NCBI GenBank assembly: GCA_021083345.1
Contig: JAJGRE010000003.1
Location: 434,001-498,000, forward strand
Source of the DNA: Calditrichales bacterium MX18-03
GTDB taxonomy: Bacteria; Bacillota; Clostridia; Lutisporales; Lutisporaceae
Length of the DNA stretch: 64,000 nucleotides
Direction: 5' to 3'
The position numbers and the translations under genes are program-made. Numbering within the stretch: the stretch's first letter is position 1; each line of letters starts with the position of its first letter. Shown piece after piece: positions 34,442-43,844 of the stretch. The notes under the pieces are model-generated. The model saw only the letters and a list, made by a program, of their open reading frames with translations. It had not been told where the DNA came from and did not search any database.

Positions 34442-37183
34442 TTACTTATCAAGAACTAATTCAAGTATCTTCTCAATCATCTCATATTCTTCATCTGGTA
34501 CCGTTATGCTATAGGTAGATGCCAGCGGCTCAATTGCTTCCATAAGATCTTTCGAAGCATTAGTCGCCGAGTTATTTTCCTTATTGTCAAACAGAAGACG
34601 TTCCACCATGGAGCACAAATGTATCATCAACATGATGCGCTTTCCTGAATTCAATTGACACCTTGCCGCTTCAATGCGTTTCACGCAATCGCGCAAAAAC
34701 GGCGCAGCCTTTTCTCCGTCCAAATAGAACAAATAACTGCTCAAATACTTGCCGGAGAAAAACATATCCTCAAGCATGGTCTCGTTCCTATTGTTCCACA
34801 TCACGCCGCGCTGTTTGATGTGATAGCTGCTCATAATATCGGTCAGCCGCTGTATTCCATTTCCTAGCACGAACTCCTGTGCCGAAATGAAGGGAAAGTT
34901 TACCTCCAGTCCTACGTCCATACCTATGACACATATTACCTCACGTATGGATGACAGTTCTGCTATACGGTTTTTCAAGGCTTCTACGGAAGGTATATCC
35001 ATCGTGACGATATCTATCCCCTCAGGAATATTAAAATTTTCTTCTATCAACCGTTTCAGCTTTACAGCTGCACCACAGCCGGAGATGCAAGCGGTCAGTA
35101 TTACCTTTTTGTCGTCGGAGCTCTTGAGCTTCTTCGTTTCCAGCCGATATAACTCGTTATAGTCTCGCTCCATCTGCCTCAAATGCAAGAATACCTGTTG
35201 CGCCGTTGCCTTATATTCCATCGCCAACAACGCTGCCTCAATAACAATCGATGTACTGATATTACATACTGCGTAAATGGGCGTATCAAAGCGGTCTTTC
35301 AGTGTTATTACCATTTCCATAAGAAGCTCTGAGTCTACCATTAACACGATTCCATTAACCGCCTTCATTTGTTCTATTTTAGCAGCTGCAAGGTCTGCTA
35401 GATTTTCAGCAAGGTCTTTGTCTGTCACGTCCAGCCAATGCACATGATCCTTTCCCAGTATGCTATTTGCTACCTTTGCCATAGTCTTTGCACTACCTAG
35501 TGCATAACAGATAACCAATATACCGCAGCGCTCGACGTTTGCCTCGATTGTGTTCATCTTTAAAAGCAGATTAGCGATAAACCACACCTCATCGTTTGGT
35601 ATCGCTAGCTTACACTCCTGCTCCATCATAAGTACAATCCGTTCGGCAGTATAGAAAATATCAGGATAATCTTTCTTTATTTGTGTATGCACGGGACATA
35701 CTATTGACTTGCCTGCAACGATTCGCGATATTGCCGCATTGAAATGCAATGCCAATGCCACCAGATAACTTTCTTCCAATACCAAGTCCATGTCTTGGCT
35801 AATGATCTGTTCAGCTCGCTTTGTGACATCCAGTGCCTCCTGAGAGATATATTCCATTATGTTGCTTCTAAGCATATTTGCTTTATGGTTTTGCAACAAA
35901 TTATAAAAATACCCCTCCACATCAAGCATCATAGCTAGCTCTAAATAATCCTTATCCACCGTATTGCTCGAGTACTCTTGGTGACGCCGCTCCAAAATAT
36001 CATATATATCAAGATCGTTTCTGAAATCGGGCTTATCCGTATCACTCTCCTCTCTCTGGCTTATCTCCAAATCTCCCGAAATAAGATTGATATCCGAGTA
36101 TATGTTACGCAGCTTTCTTATACCATCTTTCACATGCAATGGCAATTCAAGTATACTTATGTTCAGATGATTCTGCCTGCCCATAAGATACGCTACATAG
36201 CTGCGCGCACATGCCACCTTAATATCACTTTCCAGTTGACCAATATTACCTGGGCATTCGTATGCTAGAAGTGCTTTTACAGCTATAGAATCCACTTTCA
36301 TGTCCAAGCTTAGCTTGCACGCCTCTGCAATAAACATCTGTTTTACCAGCTTCAAACGTTCAATAGGAGTGCGTTCAGCAAGCGTAGGCAGTGTAACCGT
36401 GATAGGAATACGTCTATTAAACGCTTCAAGCAGTACGGAATCCTTGTTTTCTGTCGTAGCCATTATGATTATTGGACGCGAATAGCGTGTAACATCTGCC
36501 TCGCCAAGTCTTCTATATTGTCCAAAATCCATAAGGAAAAACAACATTTCCTGTGCAGCTTGAGACAATCGGTGGACTTCGTCCAAAAACAATATGCCGT
36601 TATCAGCCTGTTCCACTAATCCTACCCGACTATCGTCTGCTCCAGTAAACGCACCGCGTACATAGCCGAACAACTGAGCCATTACTAGTTCTGGGTTATT
36701 TGCATAATCTGCACAATTAAATGTTATGAACTTTGCATCGTCCTTGATTCTTCCTGTCTTTTTTGCATACTCATACATCAGCTTTGCGAATGTCGTTTTC
36801 CCCACGCCTGTTTTACCGCCGATAAGCATAGGCAATCCGTTAAGCGGATATAAAACTGCAGCTTTCGCCTTTTCTATCTCCATGCTTATGCTGCCGTTAT
36901 ATCCTATGTAATGTTCGAATACACTATCTGCTCCTTCTACGTTTACACCGGGTGTCTTATCCGGCAACGGTGTCAGCACAGCCGCACTGGCTCGATATCG
37001 TACAGGCCATCCTGTTACCTTTTCTACCAATTCCTGCTCAAAGAGCCGATTTAGATCCGAGCTTACGTTGGCTCGTGAAGATCCTACTGCACTCGCAATT
37101 TCCTCGGTCGTATAGGCTGCATCCAGGCCTTTAAGGTTCTTCATTTTCCTTAGGAATTCATAGATCATTTGCTTTCTGGACAT
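34442..37183 (-). CDS. levR: LevR-family sigma-54 activator with PRD and PTS-like domains
   Basis: 913 aa. In order: N-terminal winged HTH (residues 1-65), AAA+ domain with Walker A GGKTGVGKTTF, sigma-54 contact motif GAFTGA near residue 180 and Walker B GILFLDEVHRL, a first PRD with His in LALHFNAA, an EIIA-Man-like domain, an EIIB-Gat-like Cys in TACISGCGAA, and a C-terminal PRD with His in LMIHLCSMVERL. In the EIIA-like domain the usual active-site His appears lost (VICYALGSA), so PTS control probably runs through the PRDs. I start at the ATG at 37183, which is 7 nt after AAGGAG. It should activate the adjacent PTS operon. Confidence 0.93.
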   Translation of the reverse strand: MSRKQMIYEFLRKMKNLKGLDAAYTTEEIASAVGSSRANVSSDLNRLFEQELVEKVTGWPVRYRASAAVLTPLPDKTPGVNVEGADSVFEHYIGYNGSISMEIEKAKAAVLYPLNGLPMLIGGKTGVGKTTFAKLMYEYAKKTGRIKDDAKFITFNCADYANNPELVMAQLFGYVRGAFTGADDSRVGLVEQADNGILFLDEVHRLSQAAQEMLFFLMDFGQYRRLGEADVTRYSRPIIIMATTENKDSVLLEAFNRRIPITVTLPTLAERTPIERLKLVKQMFIAEACKLSLDMKVDSIAVKALLAYECPGNIGQLESDIKVACARSYVAYLMGRQNHLNISILELPLHVKDGIRKLRNIYSDINLISGDLEISQREESDTDKPDFRNDLDIYDILERRHQEYSSNTVDKDYLELAMMLDVEGYFYNLLQNHKANMLRSNIMEYISQEALDVTKRAEQIISQDMDLVLEESYLVALALHFNAAISRIVAGKSIVCPVHTQIKKDYPDIFYTAERIVLMMEQECKLAIPNDEVWFIANLLLKMNTIEANVERCGILVICYALGSAKTMAKVANSILGKDHVHWLDVTDKDLAENLADLAAAKIEQMKAVNGIVLMVDSELLMEMVITLKDRFDTPIYAVCNISTSIVIEAALLAMEYKATAQQVFLHLRQMERDYNELYRLETKKLKSSDDKKVILTACISGCGAAVKLKRLIEENFNIPEGIDIVTMDIPSVEALKNRIAELSSIREVICVIGMDVGLEVNFPFISAQEFVLGNGIQRLTDIMSSYHIKQRGVMWNNRNETMLEDMFFSGKYLSSYLFYLDGEKAAPFLRDCVKRIEAARCQLNSGKRIMLMIHLCSMVERLLFDNKENNSATNASKDLMEAIEPLASTYSITVPDEEYEMIEKILELVLDK

Positions 37184-37460
37184 TTGCATTCTCCTTACCT
37201 CATGTTATTCCCAACACGGCGCAAATATGGCTCATCCGTACGGTAATATTGCTTCATTGGAAGCATTCTACATACGACAAAATAACAGCTTCTTGAATAG
37301 AGCCGGAATGAAACGCCATATATATTTAGAACATGCTGTAATAAGAGTATATTGCTCGATAAGCTCCTTTATGAATGCATTTAGAATCATGTATTGGTCA
37401 GCACAACAGCTCATACAAACATTTATGCTATGATCAGCCTCTGTGATGTATTCCTTCACA
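37184..37460. other. Non-coding gap between molybdenum hydroxylase operon and levR
   Basis: About 280 bp with no convincing gene. A minus-strand frame of 63 codons starting GTG at 37459 has no ribosome site. I see no clear sigma-A promoter or terminator here, although levR needs one of its own or read-through from the operon upstream. Confidence 0.5.
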
Positions 37461-39755
37461 TCAACGGTGATGTCCGGGTTTTTGCATCTTAAGAAATACC
37501 TTCTCCGGCGTAATCGGAAGGTCTGTCACCCTTACCCCCACCGCATTATATACAGCGTGGGCAATCGCCGGCGGCGGCGTATTGATGACCACTTCGCCGA
37601 TTGACTTTGCGCCAAAGGGTCCTGTGGGTTCAAAGCACTCTTCAAAAACCACCTTGATGCTGCCAATGTCCTTTCTGGTCGGAATCTTATACTCCATGAA
37701 GCTGTCCGTCATCATCCTACCCCACGCATCGTGCCTGACGTCTTCATACATTGCCATACCGATTCCCTGAACCAGCCCGCCTTCAGCCTGAATCGCCGCA
37801 AGGTTGGGATTGATGACCGTGCCGCAGTCAATCACCGCTACATAATCTACCAATTCAATCTTCCCGGTTTCCTGATCTACCTCTACCTCTGCAAATCCGG
37901 CGATGAAGGGGGGAGGTGAGACGGAGCTGCCGTGTGTTGCATAGCCAACCAGCTGGCGGCTGCCCCCGAAACCCAGCACTTGAAGCTCTGCAATTTTCTG
38001 CAGGCTTATACTCTTTTCTCCGTCGAGAGTGGACAGTGTCTGTCCATCAAAATCAACCTCTTCTAAGGCCGCGTTCATGAATCTCGCACCGCTTTCAACG
38101 ATTTGCCTTCTTAGGTCCTCAGCCGCCTTCACCACCGCCATTCCTGTCACATAAGTCGTGCTGGAAGCGTACGAACCGGGGTCATAAGGCGAGATATCCG
38201 TATCTGCTGCATGTACGATGATCGTATCCACAGAGGTGTCCAGAACCTCCGCAGCCATTTGATTCAGTATGGTGTCACTGCCTGTGCCCATATCGGTGGA
38301 CCCTATCAGCAGTGTGTAGCTGCCATCGTCATTCAACCGGATTTCCGCAGAAGCCGTATCGATATTGGCAATACCCGAGCCCTGCATCGTTACCGCCATT
38401 CCAAGCCCTCTTACCTTGCTGCTGCCCGTTGCCTGCCTCGGGTACTTTTCCTTCCAGCCGATCAGCGCCTGACCCTTTTCAATGCACTGGTGAAGGGTTG
38501 AACTTCCCAGTGTTTTACCCTCAGATACCAAGGTTGTCTCTCCCACTTTGATCAGGTTTTTCAGCCGAAGCGCTGCCGGATCCATGTTAAGCTCCTCTGC
38601 CAGCTTATTGACAGCCGTTTCCAAGGCAAAGGTTCCTTGCGTTGCGCCATAGCCTCTGAAAGCACCGGCCGGCATCTTATTGGTGTAAACCACGTTTCCC
38701 ATAAAACGGACGGCTCTTGTCTTGTTATATAGCGGTAGTGTTTTTTCGCCTACCACGCCAAAAGTGGTGGAAGCGTGTTCTCCATATGCTCCCGTATCCG
38801 ACAAGCCCTCAATATCAACCACACGGATGAAGCCTTCGCTGTCAGCGCCCAGCCTTACCTTCAACCGCATGGCATGCCGGCTGTTTGTGGCTGTAAAGGT
38901 TTCTTTCCTGTCATAGATGATCTTTGCCGGTTTTCCTGTTCTCAGTGTTACAATGGCTGCAAACATCTCTACAGCACCAGTTTGTTTGCCGCCAAAGCCT
39001 CCGCCTATTCTGGGCTTGATGACCCTTATTCTGCTGGCCGGCGTGTTGAGCGCTCTTGCTAGTTGTCTTCTGACATGAAAAGGGATCTGTGTGGAAGATA
39101 CGACCACAAGCCTTCCGGTATGATCAAGGTAGCTGAACGCCCTGTAAGTCTCCATCATGCAGTGGGCCTGCGCCTTGGTATAGCAAGTTTCTTCCACTAC
39201 TACAGCGCATTTCTGCAGTTCTTCCTCCACATTGCCCACTTCCACCTTCTGTGAAGAAGCAATATTCCTATCCTTTTGCATGCCTATATCAAAATTGCAG
39301 TGCAAATCCGACTCAGAATGGACGACAGCGCGGTGGTCTATCGCTTTTTCATAATCCAATACAGGCTCAAATACTTCGTAGTCAACTTTGATCAGCTTCA
39401 TGGCCTTTTCTGCTGTTTCTTCATCGGCAGCTGCTACAATTGCTACTTCGTCTCCTACATATCTTACAATCTCATCCAGAATCAAGCGGTCATAGGGTGA
39501 CGGCTCAGGATACGACTGTCCCGCCAAAGTAAATCTTGCGCGGGGTACATCCTTATAGGTGAGGACGCATGCAATTCCCTTCAGTTTTGATGCTTTAGAG
39601 ACATCGATTGACCGTATTCTGGCAAAGGCGTGAGGACTCCTCAGCAGCTTTACAACCAACGCATTGGCCGGCGCCAGATCTTCGGTGTATACTGGCTTCC
39701 CTGTGGCTATGGCCATTCCATCTATTTTGGGTATGCTTTTACCGACAAAATTCAT
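37461..39755 (-). CDS. xdhA: Molybdenum hydroxylase large subunit (xanthine dehydrogenase family)
   Basis: 764 aa, molybdopterin-binding subunit. Key segments: RIGGGFGGKQ (Moco loop), GAFRGYGATQ, GSTDMGTGSDT and the catalytic Glu in GAKSIGEVV near the C-terminus. Transcribed last after the FAD and 2Fe-2S subunits, matching the separate three-gene architecture of clostridial purine hydroxylases. With the purine riboswitch in front, xanthine or hypoxanthine is the likely substrate. Some clostridial relatives carry labile selenium; this cannot be told from sequence. Confidence 0.93.
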   Translation of the reverse strand: MNFVGKSIPKIDGMAIATGKPVYTEDLAPANALVVKLLRSPHAFARIRSIDVSKASKLKGIACVLTYKDVPRARFTLAGQSYPEPSPYDRLILDEIVRYVGDEVAIVAAADEETAEKAMKLIKVDYEVFEPVLDYEKAIDHRAVVHSESDLHCNFDIGMQKDRNIASSQKVEVGNVEEELQKCAVVVEETCYTKAQAHCMMETYRAFSYLDHTGRLVVVSSTQIPFHVRRQLARALNTPASRIRVIKPRIGGGFGGKQTGAVEMFAAIVTLRTGKPAKIIYDRKETFTATNSRHAMRLKVRLGADSEGFIRVVDIEGLSDTGAYGEHASTTFGVVGEKTLPLYNKTRAVRFMGNVVYTNKMPAGAFRGYGATQGTFALETAVNKLAEELNMDPAALRLKNLIKVGETTLVSEGKTLGSSTLHQCIEKGQALIGWKEKYPRQATGSSKVRGLGMAVTMQGSGIANIDTASAEIRLNDDGSYTLLIGSTDMGTGSDTILNQMAAEVLDTSVDTIIVHAADTDISPYDPGSYASSTTYVTGMAVVKAAEDLRRQIVESGARFMNAALEEVDFDGQTLSTLDGEKSISLQKIAELQVLGFGGSRQLVGYATHGSSVSPPPFIAGFAEVEVDQETGKIELVDYVAVIDCGTVINPNLAAIQAEGGLVQGIGMAMYEDVRHDAWGRMMTDSFMEYKIPTRKDIGSIKVVFEECFEPTGPFGAKSIGEVVINTPPPAIAHAVYNAVGVRVTDLPITPEKVFLKMQKPGHHR

Positions 39756-40206
39756 GCTGCGCTACCCCCAAGTATTTTTTGATTGCCCTTAATTGTCCCA
39801 GGTAGCCTGTACATCTGCACAAATTTCCTGTCAAATAATGAATGATCTCTTCATCAGAAGGGTTCTTAAGCTCCCGCTTCATAGCCAGTACGGTCATGAT
39901 AAACCCCGGGCTGCAGAAACCGCATTGCTCCGAGCCTTCTGCTACAAGATGCTGTGCAAATGCTTCAGCTTCTTCCTGAAGACCCTCCAGTGTGGTGATG
40001 CTTTTGCCTTGCGCTTTTAAGGAAAGAAATGCACAGGACAGTACCGGCTTTTCTTCTACCCAAACGGTACATAGTCCGCAGCAGGCGGTATCGCAGCCCT
40101 TTCTGATGCTGTATACGCCATGAGCCCTTAGGGTATCCGCAAGCATTTCATTCTTCTTTACTTTTATGGAGACTTTTTTACCGTTTAAATTGATTTCTAT
40201 CTGCAT
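39739..40206 (-). CDS. xdhC: Molybdenum hydroxylase 2Fe-2S subunit
   Basis: 155 aa. The N-terminal plant-type 2Fe-2S cluster is in GCDTACCGLCTVW plus LSCAF; the C-terminal helical 2Fe-2S cluster is in GSEQCGFCSPGF and NLCRCTGY. It passes electrons from the Mo site to FAD. I start at MQIEIN (40206) after GGAGG; it overlaps the FAD-subunit end by 10 bp and the large-subunit start by 17 bp. Confidence 0.95.
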   Translation of the reverse strand: MQIEINLNGKKVSIKVKKNEMLADTLRAHGVYSIRKGCDTACCGLCTVWVEEKPVLSCAFLSLKAQGKSITTLEGLQEEAEAFAQHLVAEGSEQCGFCSPGFIMTVLAMKRELKNPSDEEIIHYLTGNLCRCTGYLGQLRAIKKYLGVAQHEFCR

Positions 40207-40991
40207 TGCAGGACCTCCATTATTGCTCTTTTTACAAGCACCTTGCACATAGCATGCCGGTATTGGGCCGTGCCTCTTGCATTGGTTCCAAAGCGCAGCT
40301 CATCCGCTGCCATATTTGCATAGTACTCCGGATTCTCACGGTTCGAGCTGTTTGATAGTGCTTCAGATGCCTTCATCGCAATAGCAGCCCTTTGAGGTCT
40401 TGCACCTACAGCTACTGTCCATTGGCTGCCAAGCTTTGAGACAGCGGCATTTAAAACAGGATAGTCGCTGGCCGAATTCCTTAAGTACTGGTAGGATACA
40501 TTTCTGCCGTTTTTCTTGATGAATAACCTCATCAATATATCCTTTTCGCAAGGGCTTTTCAGAAACGCATCGAGCGGCAGTCTGCCTGCTTTAAACAGCT
40601 CGACTTCGGTATCCAATGCAAGCAGGACCGTAAGCAAGTCCGAAAAGCCGTATTTTGAAAAGACAGAGGCACCGACGGTAGCAATATTCCTAAATTGCAC
40701 GCCGATAATATTTTTTACCGAATCAGATACAGCACCATCAAAGTGATCGATAAGCAGCGGATGTGTCTCAACCTCTCTTAAGGCTGTGCATGCTCCAATC
40801 TCTATCAAGGAACCTGCGTCCTTTACCCCATTTAGTTCGAGCTTGGATATGTCCACTGCCGTACCGATTTTTTTTGAGCCCATCCTCAAAAAAGCGGTGC
40901 CGCCAAGCACCGTGTTGTTCCTTCCGCTAATCAGGATTTCATAGGCTTCTTCCACTGATTTGGGCTGGACAAATTCTTTAAGTGTAAACAT
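40197..40991 (-). CDS. xdhB: Molybdenum hydroxylase FAD-binding subunit
   Basis: 264 aa of the CO dehydrogenase flavoprotein (CoxM) family. The FAD loop region shows TVLGGTAFLRMG and IGVQFRNIATVGASV, and the C-terminal domain has ARPQRAAIAM. The start is MFTLKEF at 40991, with GAAGGGAGC upstream. It is the first structural gene after the riboswitch leader of about 225 nt. Confidence 0.93.
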   Translation of the reverse strand: MFTLKEFVQPKSVEEAYEILISGRNNTVLGGTAFLRMGSKKIGTAVDISKLELNGVKDAGSLIEIGACTALREVETHPLLIDHFDGAVSDSVKNIIGVQFRNIATVGASVFSKYGFSDLLTVLLALDTEVELFKAGRLPLDAFLKSPCEKDILMRLFIKKNGRNVSYQYLRNSASDYPVLNAAVSKLGSQWTVAVGARPQRAAIAMKASEALSNSSNRENPEYYANMAADELRFGTNARGTAQYRHAMCKVLVKRAIMEVLQCR

Positions 40992-41086
40992 GCTGCGGCT
41001 CCCTTCAAAATAAATCAGGCGTGCGGGTTCTACTCGAGCAAAGAGTAAAAACCAACACGCCTGGAAAGTCTCCATCTGTGCAGTTT

Positions 41087-41122
41087 AAATGTATGCCTAT
41101 GACAACCCATAGGCATGCATTT
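41087..41122 (-). terminator. Possible terminator/expression-platform hairpin of the purine riboswitch
   Basis: Arms 41087-41100 and 41109-41122 pair with only one or two mismatches (AAATGCATGCCTAT with ATAGGCATACATTT on the minus strand), directly 3' of riboswitch P1. The following T tract is short (ATTTAAAC). Ligand binding would favour this hairpin and stop transcription, if it acts like guanine OFF switches. A second inverted repeat (41016-41023 with 41056-41063) lies further downstream. Confidence 0.6.
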
Positions 41123-41123
41123 G

Positions 41124-41191
41124 CTCATAGTCAGACAATTTACGGTCGTCTGGTAGAAACTTGCAGACCATATCTCTGCGGATATATGAAC
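41124..41191 (-). ncRNA. Purine riboswitch aptamer, guanine class
   Basis: On the minus strand: P1 TTCATATAT, then P2 CGCAGA/TCTGC with GATATGG loop, J2/3 AAGTTTCTACC, P3 CAGAC/GTCTG with loop GACCGTAAATT, then ACTATG closing P1. This matches the purine aptamer core, including the loop-loop partners and TTTCTACC. The specificity base after TCTGA is C (TGACTATG), which in this class selects guanine/hypoxanthine rather than adenine (U). It precedes the xanthine dehydrogenase-family operon. Confidence 0.95.
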
Positions 41192-41216
41192 ATTATCTGT
41201 TTTTATATGCAAATAC

Positions 41217-41246
41217 ATTTTACAACATAATCCGACACGTGGTCAA
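41217..41246 (-). promoter_or_regulatory. Promoter of the riboswitch-xdh operon
   Basis: On the minus strand, TTGACC (41241-41246), an 18-bp spacer and TAAAAT (41217-41222), about 20 bp upstream of the aptamer. Confidence 0.65.
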
Positions 41247-41254
41247 GGGCGCCT

Positions 41255-42583
41255 TTATTTACTCAAGACATATTCCCCTTCTGCCATATTTGTCACCAAT
41301 TCCAGCTTGCCGCCATTTCTGACCAGCATTGCCACATTATAGTCCTTCAGGTAAGCATCCATAAACGCAATGGCTTTCTCTTTTCCCATTACGCAAAGCG
41401 CGGTGGAAAGCGCATCGGCATTGCCGGCTTCGCCTCCCCAAAGGGTCGCTGAGACAACATCACTTTGGGTTGGTTCTCCGGTGCTTGGGTCAATAATGTG
41501 GCTGTATTCTCTCCCTCCAACAGTATATTGGACCTCATAGGTACCACTTGTGGAAACCCCGGCATTCTTTCCAAACCCAGTCAAATAATTTTCCGTGGGA
41601 TTATCCGGATCGGATATGCTGATCGACCACATATTTTCCCCCGGCGCGTCTTTGTCCGATACATCCCGCTCCAACAGCTTCATACTGCTTAAGCCAAGAT
41701 TTACCAAGCCGTATTGATAGCCATGCCTTTTCAAGATTTCAACTGCCTGATCCGCACCATAGCCCTTTGCAATACCGCCCAAATCAATCCTGAGCGAATA
41801 TAGGACGCCGTCCAGCTCAATATCTTTCACCTTCTTGGTCAGAGTATAACCACCGTTCTCATTCCGGTTCAACGCAACACCGGAAAAATCAGCTAGTGCC
41901 TTAAATGCTTCAATATAGCGCTGATCCGGAATATCAAAGCTGCCGTCCTCATTTCTGGGCCGGTCATAAGGCACTGTTTTCGCCTCGCGGTTGTGGAAAC
42001 GGGGAGAGAATCCCCACAGGTCAACGAGGTTGGCTACAGCAGGATTATATGCACCGGCCGTTAGGGCATACATGTCGATCGCTCTTGCTACAATCTCCGC
42101 CGTAACGGTGCTTATCGCAATGCTTTCCCCATGTTTAGCCTCATTAAATCTATAAATATCACTATCAACAAGGTTGACACTCACTTTACTTTCCAATACC
42201 GTCAGCATTTCATCAATTTCCTGCCACGCTTGCTCAAAGCGGGCCCGCGCAGAGGTCGAGCTGAAATCATCAAATACAACGGCAAAGCATACCGTGTTAA
42301 AATGATCATAGCTTGTCTTCCTCTTTGACGAGAGTACTTTCGGGTTTATTTTGACGGCATCCGTGTTCGTATTGTCAGCAGGTTTCGCAATTGTGGGACT
42401 GGGTTCAATTGCCTGGCTGTCTTCCTTATGCAGCGATGGGCCTTCTTCCTCAGCCTTTTCACTTGGTTCAGCATTTGCACTTAGCTGAGAAACGGGTATC
42501 TCTTGCTGGATTTCCACTTGCTGTTCACTACAGCCAACCAGAGCAAATACCATACAGAATACCACGATTAATATTCTCTTCAT
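41255..42583 (-). CDS. apbE: FAD:protein FMN transferase, lipoprotein (ApbE)
   Basis: 442 aa. The lipobox is FALVGC (Cys at about residue 18), followed by an acidic, Pro-rich linker to residue 90. The ApbE domain then shows INLVDSDIYRFN-like, DLGGIAKGYGADQAVEIL, VNLGLSSMK and SHIIDPSTGEP, which carry FAD and Mg sites. It covalently attaches FMN to Thr/Ser in exported flavoproteins. It is encoded downstream of the LysM/nitroreductase-like gene on the same strand and is likely cotranscribed. The protein at 58812 is another potential client. Confidence 0.94.
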   Translation of the reverse strand: MKRILIVVFCMVFALVGCSEQQVEIQQEIPVSQLSANAEPSEKAEEEGPSLHKEDSQAIEPSPTIAKPADNTNTDAVKINPKVLSSKRKTSYDHFNTVCFAVVFDDFSSTSARARFEQAWQEIDEMLTVLESKVSVNLVDSDIYRFNEAKHGESIAISTVTAEIVARAIDMYALTAGAYNPAVANLVDLWGFSPRFHNREAKTVPYDRPRNEDGSFDIPDQRYIEAFKALADFSGVALNRNENGGYTLTKKVKDIELDGVLYSLRIDLGGIAKGYGADQAVEILKRHGYQYGLVNLGLSSMKLLERDVSDKDAPGENMWSISISDPDNPTENYLTGFGKNAGVSTSGTYEVQYTVGGREYSHIIDPSTGEPTQSDVVSATLWGGEAGNADALSTALCVMGKEKAIAFMDAYLKDYNVAMLVRNGGKLELVTNMAEGEYVLSK

Positions 42584-42701
42584 TATTTGCTGCCCCTTTG
42601 ATCAAGTAGTTATTTTATAAGCTGCCGGATAAATTAATTCTACCGCAACAAAGTTGCGGTAGAATCCGTTGATAAGCTATAAACTGTATGTATTCGAATA
42701 C

Positions 42702-43652
42702 CTATTTGCTTATTACCCAGTTCTCCGGGTATCCATGATCGGTTACTTTCGTTTCAGCCTGCTCATTCAGCGTACCAATTACGATGGCACAGACGAACTT
42801 CAAGTTGCCATATGCATCAATCTGCCCGTTTGCATCACCTTGTTTGTTAGGATCATAGCCCAAGGTATACTTGTAGCCTTTATCCTTCAGGTACGCATCT
42901 TCTATGGTCATTGTCCTTGCGCCTGCCGCAGCATACTGAGTGGTCATATAGAAGTGTGTGCCGTAACCCTGGCTAATGGCACCCAGATTTAAGTAACCTG
43001 ATGCAATACCAACATTGTAATAACCACGATCCAACTGTTGTTTATGTTTTCCAAGGCTTTGCTCTGTTTCTATCAACCGGTCTCCAAAGACAAGCACGGT
43101 TACAGTTCCGCTGTTTACATTACCTACGCCTATAACATCTTCCTGTTGTTTCACGTCCTTCAGCACAACCATCAGATAGTCTGTTTTTCCAACGGAAGTA
43201 GGCGTAAGGCTTGTGAGCCTCATAATCGCTTTCAGCTTTTCAACGGTCGGTGCATACTGTGCTCCATCCTTGAAGGAGGTTTTATTAACTGTTCTCCAAA
43301 GACCGTCTGATTCAACCCAAGCAGGGAACATAGAGGCATCAAAAGCAGTCTTTGCTTCCATAGGCGGTGCTGCAGGTTTTACTGCCGGTACCGGTACTGC
43401 AGCCGAAGTTGCACCCGTTGCCGATGAAGTTGCATCAGCTGTGAGCTTCAACGTCTGCCCTGTATAAATCATATGGGGGTTCTCCAGCTTGTTCATCTCA
43501 GCTAGCTTTTGCCATGTGGTGCTGTACTTCTGAGCAATTTCCCACAGCTGGTCCCCTGGCTGAACGGTGTAAGTGTCTTCTGCAAATGCAAAGGAGAAAC
43601 TGGTCAATACGAGTACCACTGCCAAGAGTAGGCTAACCATCCTTTTTTTCAT
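42702..43652 (-). CDS. Exported LysM protein with nitroreductase-like domain
   Basis: 316 aa. A Sec signal peptide (residues 1-25, ...FAFA) is followed by one LysM wall-binding domain (YTVQPGDQLWEIAQKY...IYTGQTLKL), an Ala/Ser/Pro linker, and from about residue 105 a domain resembling FMN-dependent nitroreductases (VEKLKAIMRLTSLTPTSVGK, GIASGYLNLGAISQGYGTH). The linker contains DATSSATGATSAA, with a TGAT word that loosely resembles an ApbE target site. Downstream lies apbE, so a cell-wall-held flavoprotein is proposed. Nitroreductase similarity is my reading and is moderate. Confidence 0.75.
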   Translation of the reverse strand: MKKRMVSLLLAVVLVLTSFSFAFAEDTYTVQPGDQLWEIAQKYSTTWQKLAEMNKLENPHMIYTGQTLKLTADATSSATGATSAAVPVPAVKPAAPPMEAKTAFDASMFPAWVESDGLWRTVNKTSFKDGAQYAPTVEKLKAIMRLTSLTPTSVGKTDYLMVVLKDVKQQEDVIGVGNVNSGTVTVLVFGDRLIETEQSLGKHKQQLDRGYYNVGIASGYLNLGAISQGYGTHFYMTTQYAAAGARTMTIEDAYLKDKGYKYTLGYDPNKQGDANGQIDAYGNLKFVCAIVIGTLNEQAETKVTDHGYPENWVISK

Positions 43653-43801
43653 GAAAACACGCCTCCCAAAAAATTATGATTCCTTAAAAGCCTTTAATGC
43701 TCTTAAGGTTTATGTTTAAAGGCTTGTAATGTTTCAAACCTCAAACAGTCTTTGGTTCCGCATAGATTGTTTCCATTGAAATGCATACGCTTCCGATGCT
43801 G

Positions 43802-43827
43802 AATTGTTCGTTACTTAACGAACAATT
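43802..43827. promoter_or_regulatory. 26-bp palindromic operator, 12-bp perfect arms
   Basis: Arms AATTGTTCGTTA (43802-43813) and TAACGAACAATT (43816-43827) around CT. The form is typical of TetR-family operators. It lies directly downstream of the promoter for the LysM/ApbE operon, where a repressor would block RNA polymerase. No TetR gene is in the window nearby. Confidence 0.75.
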
Positions 43828-43844
43828 ATTTATAATTAATTAAT

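Noticed and set aside
37268-37459. 63-codon minus-strand frame after the molybdenum hydroxylase large subunit
   Set aside because: GTG start without a ribosome site, no family resemblance; probably non-coding.
41030-41218. 62-codon minus-strand frame across the purine riboswitch
   Set aside because: The sequence is fully explained by the riboswitch aptamer and its expression platform.
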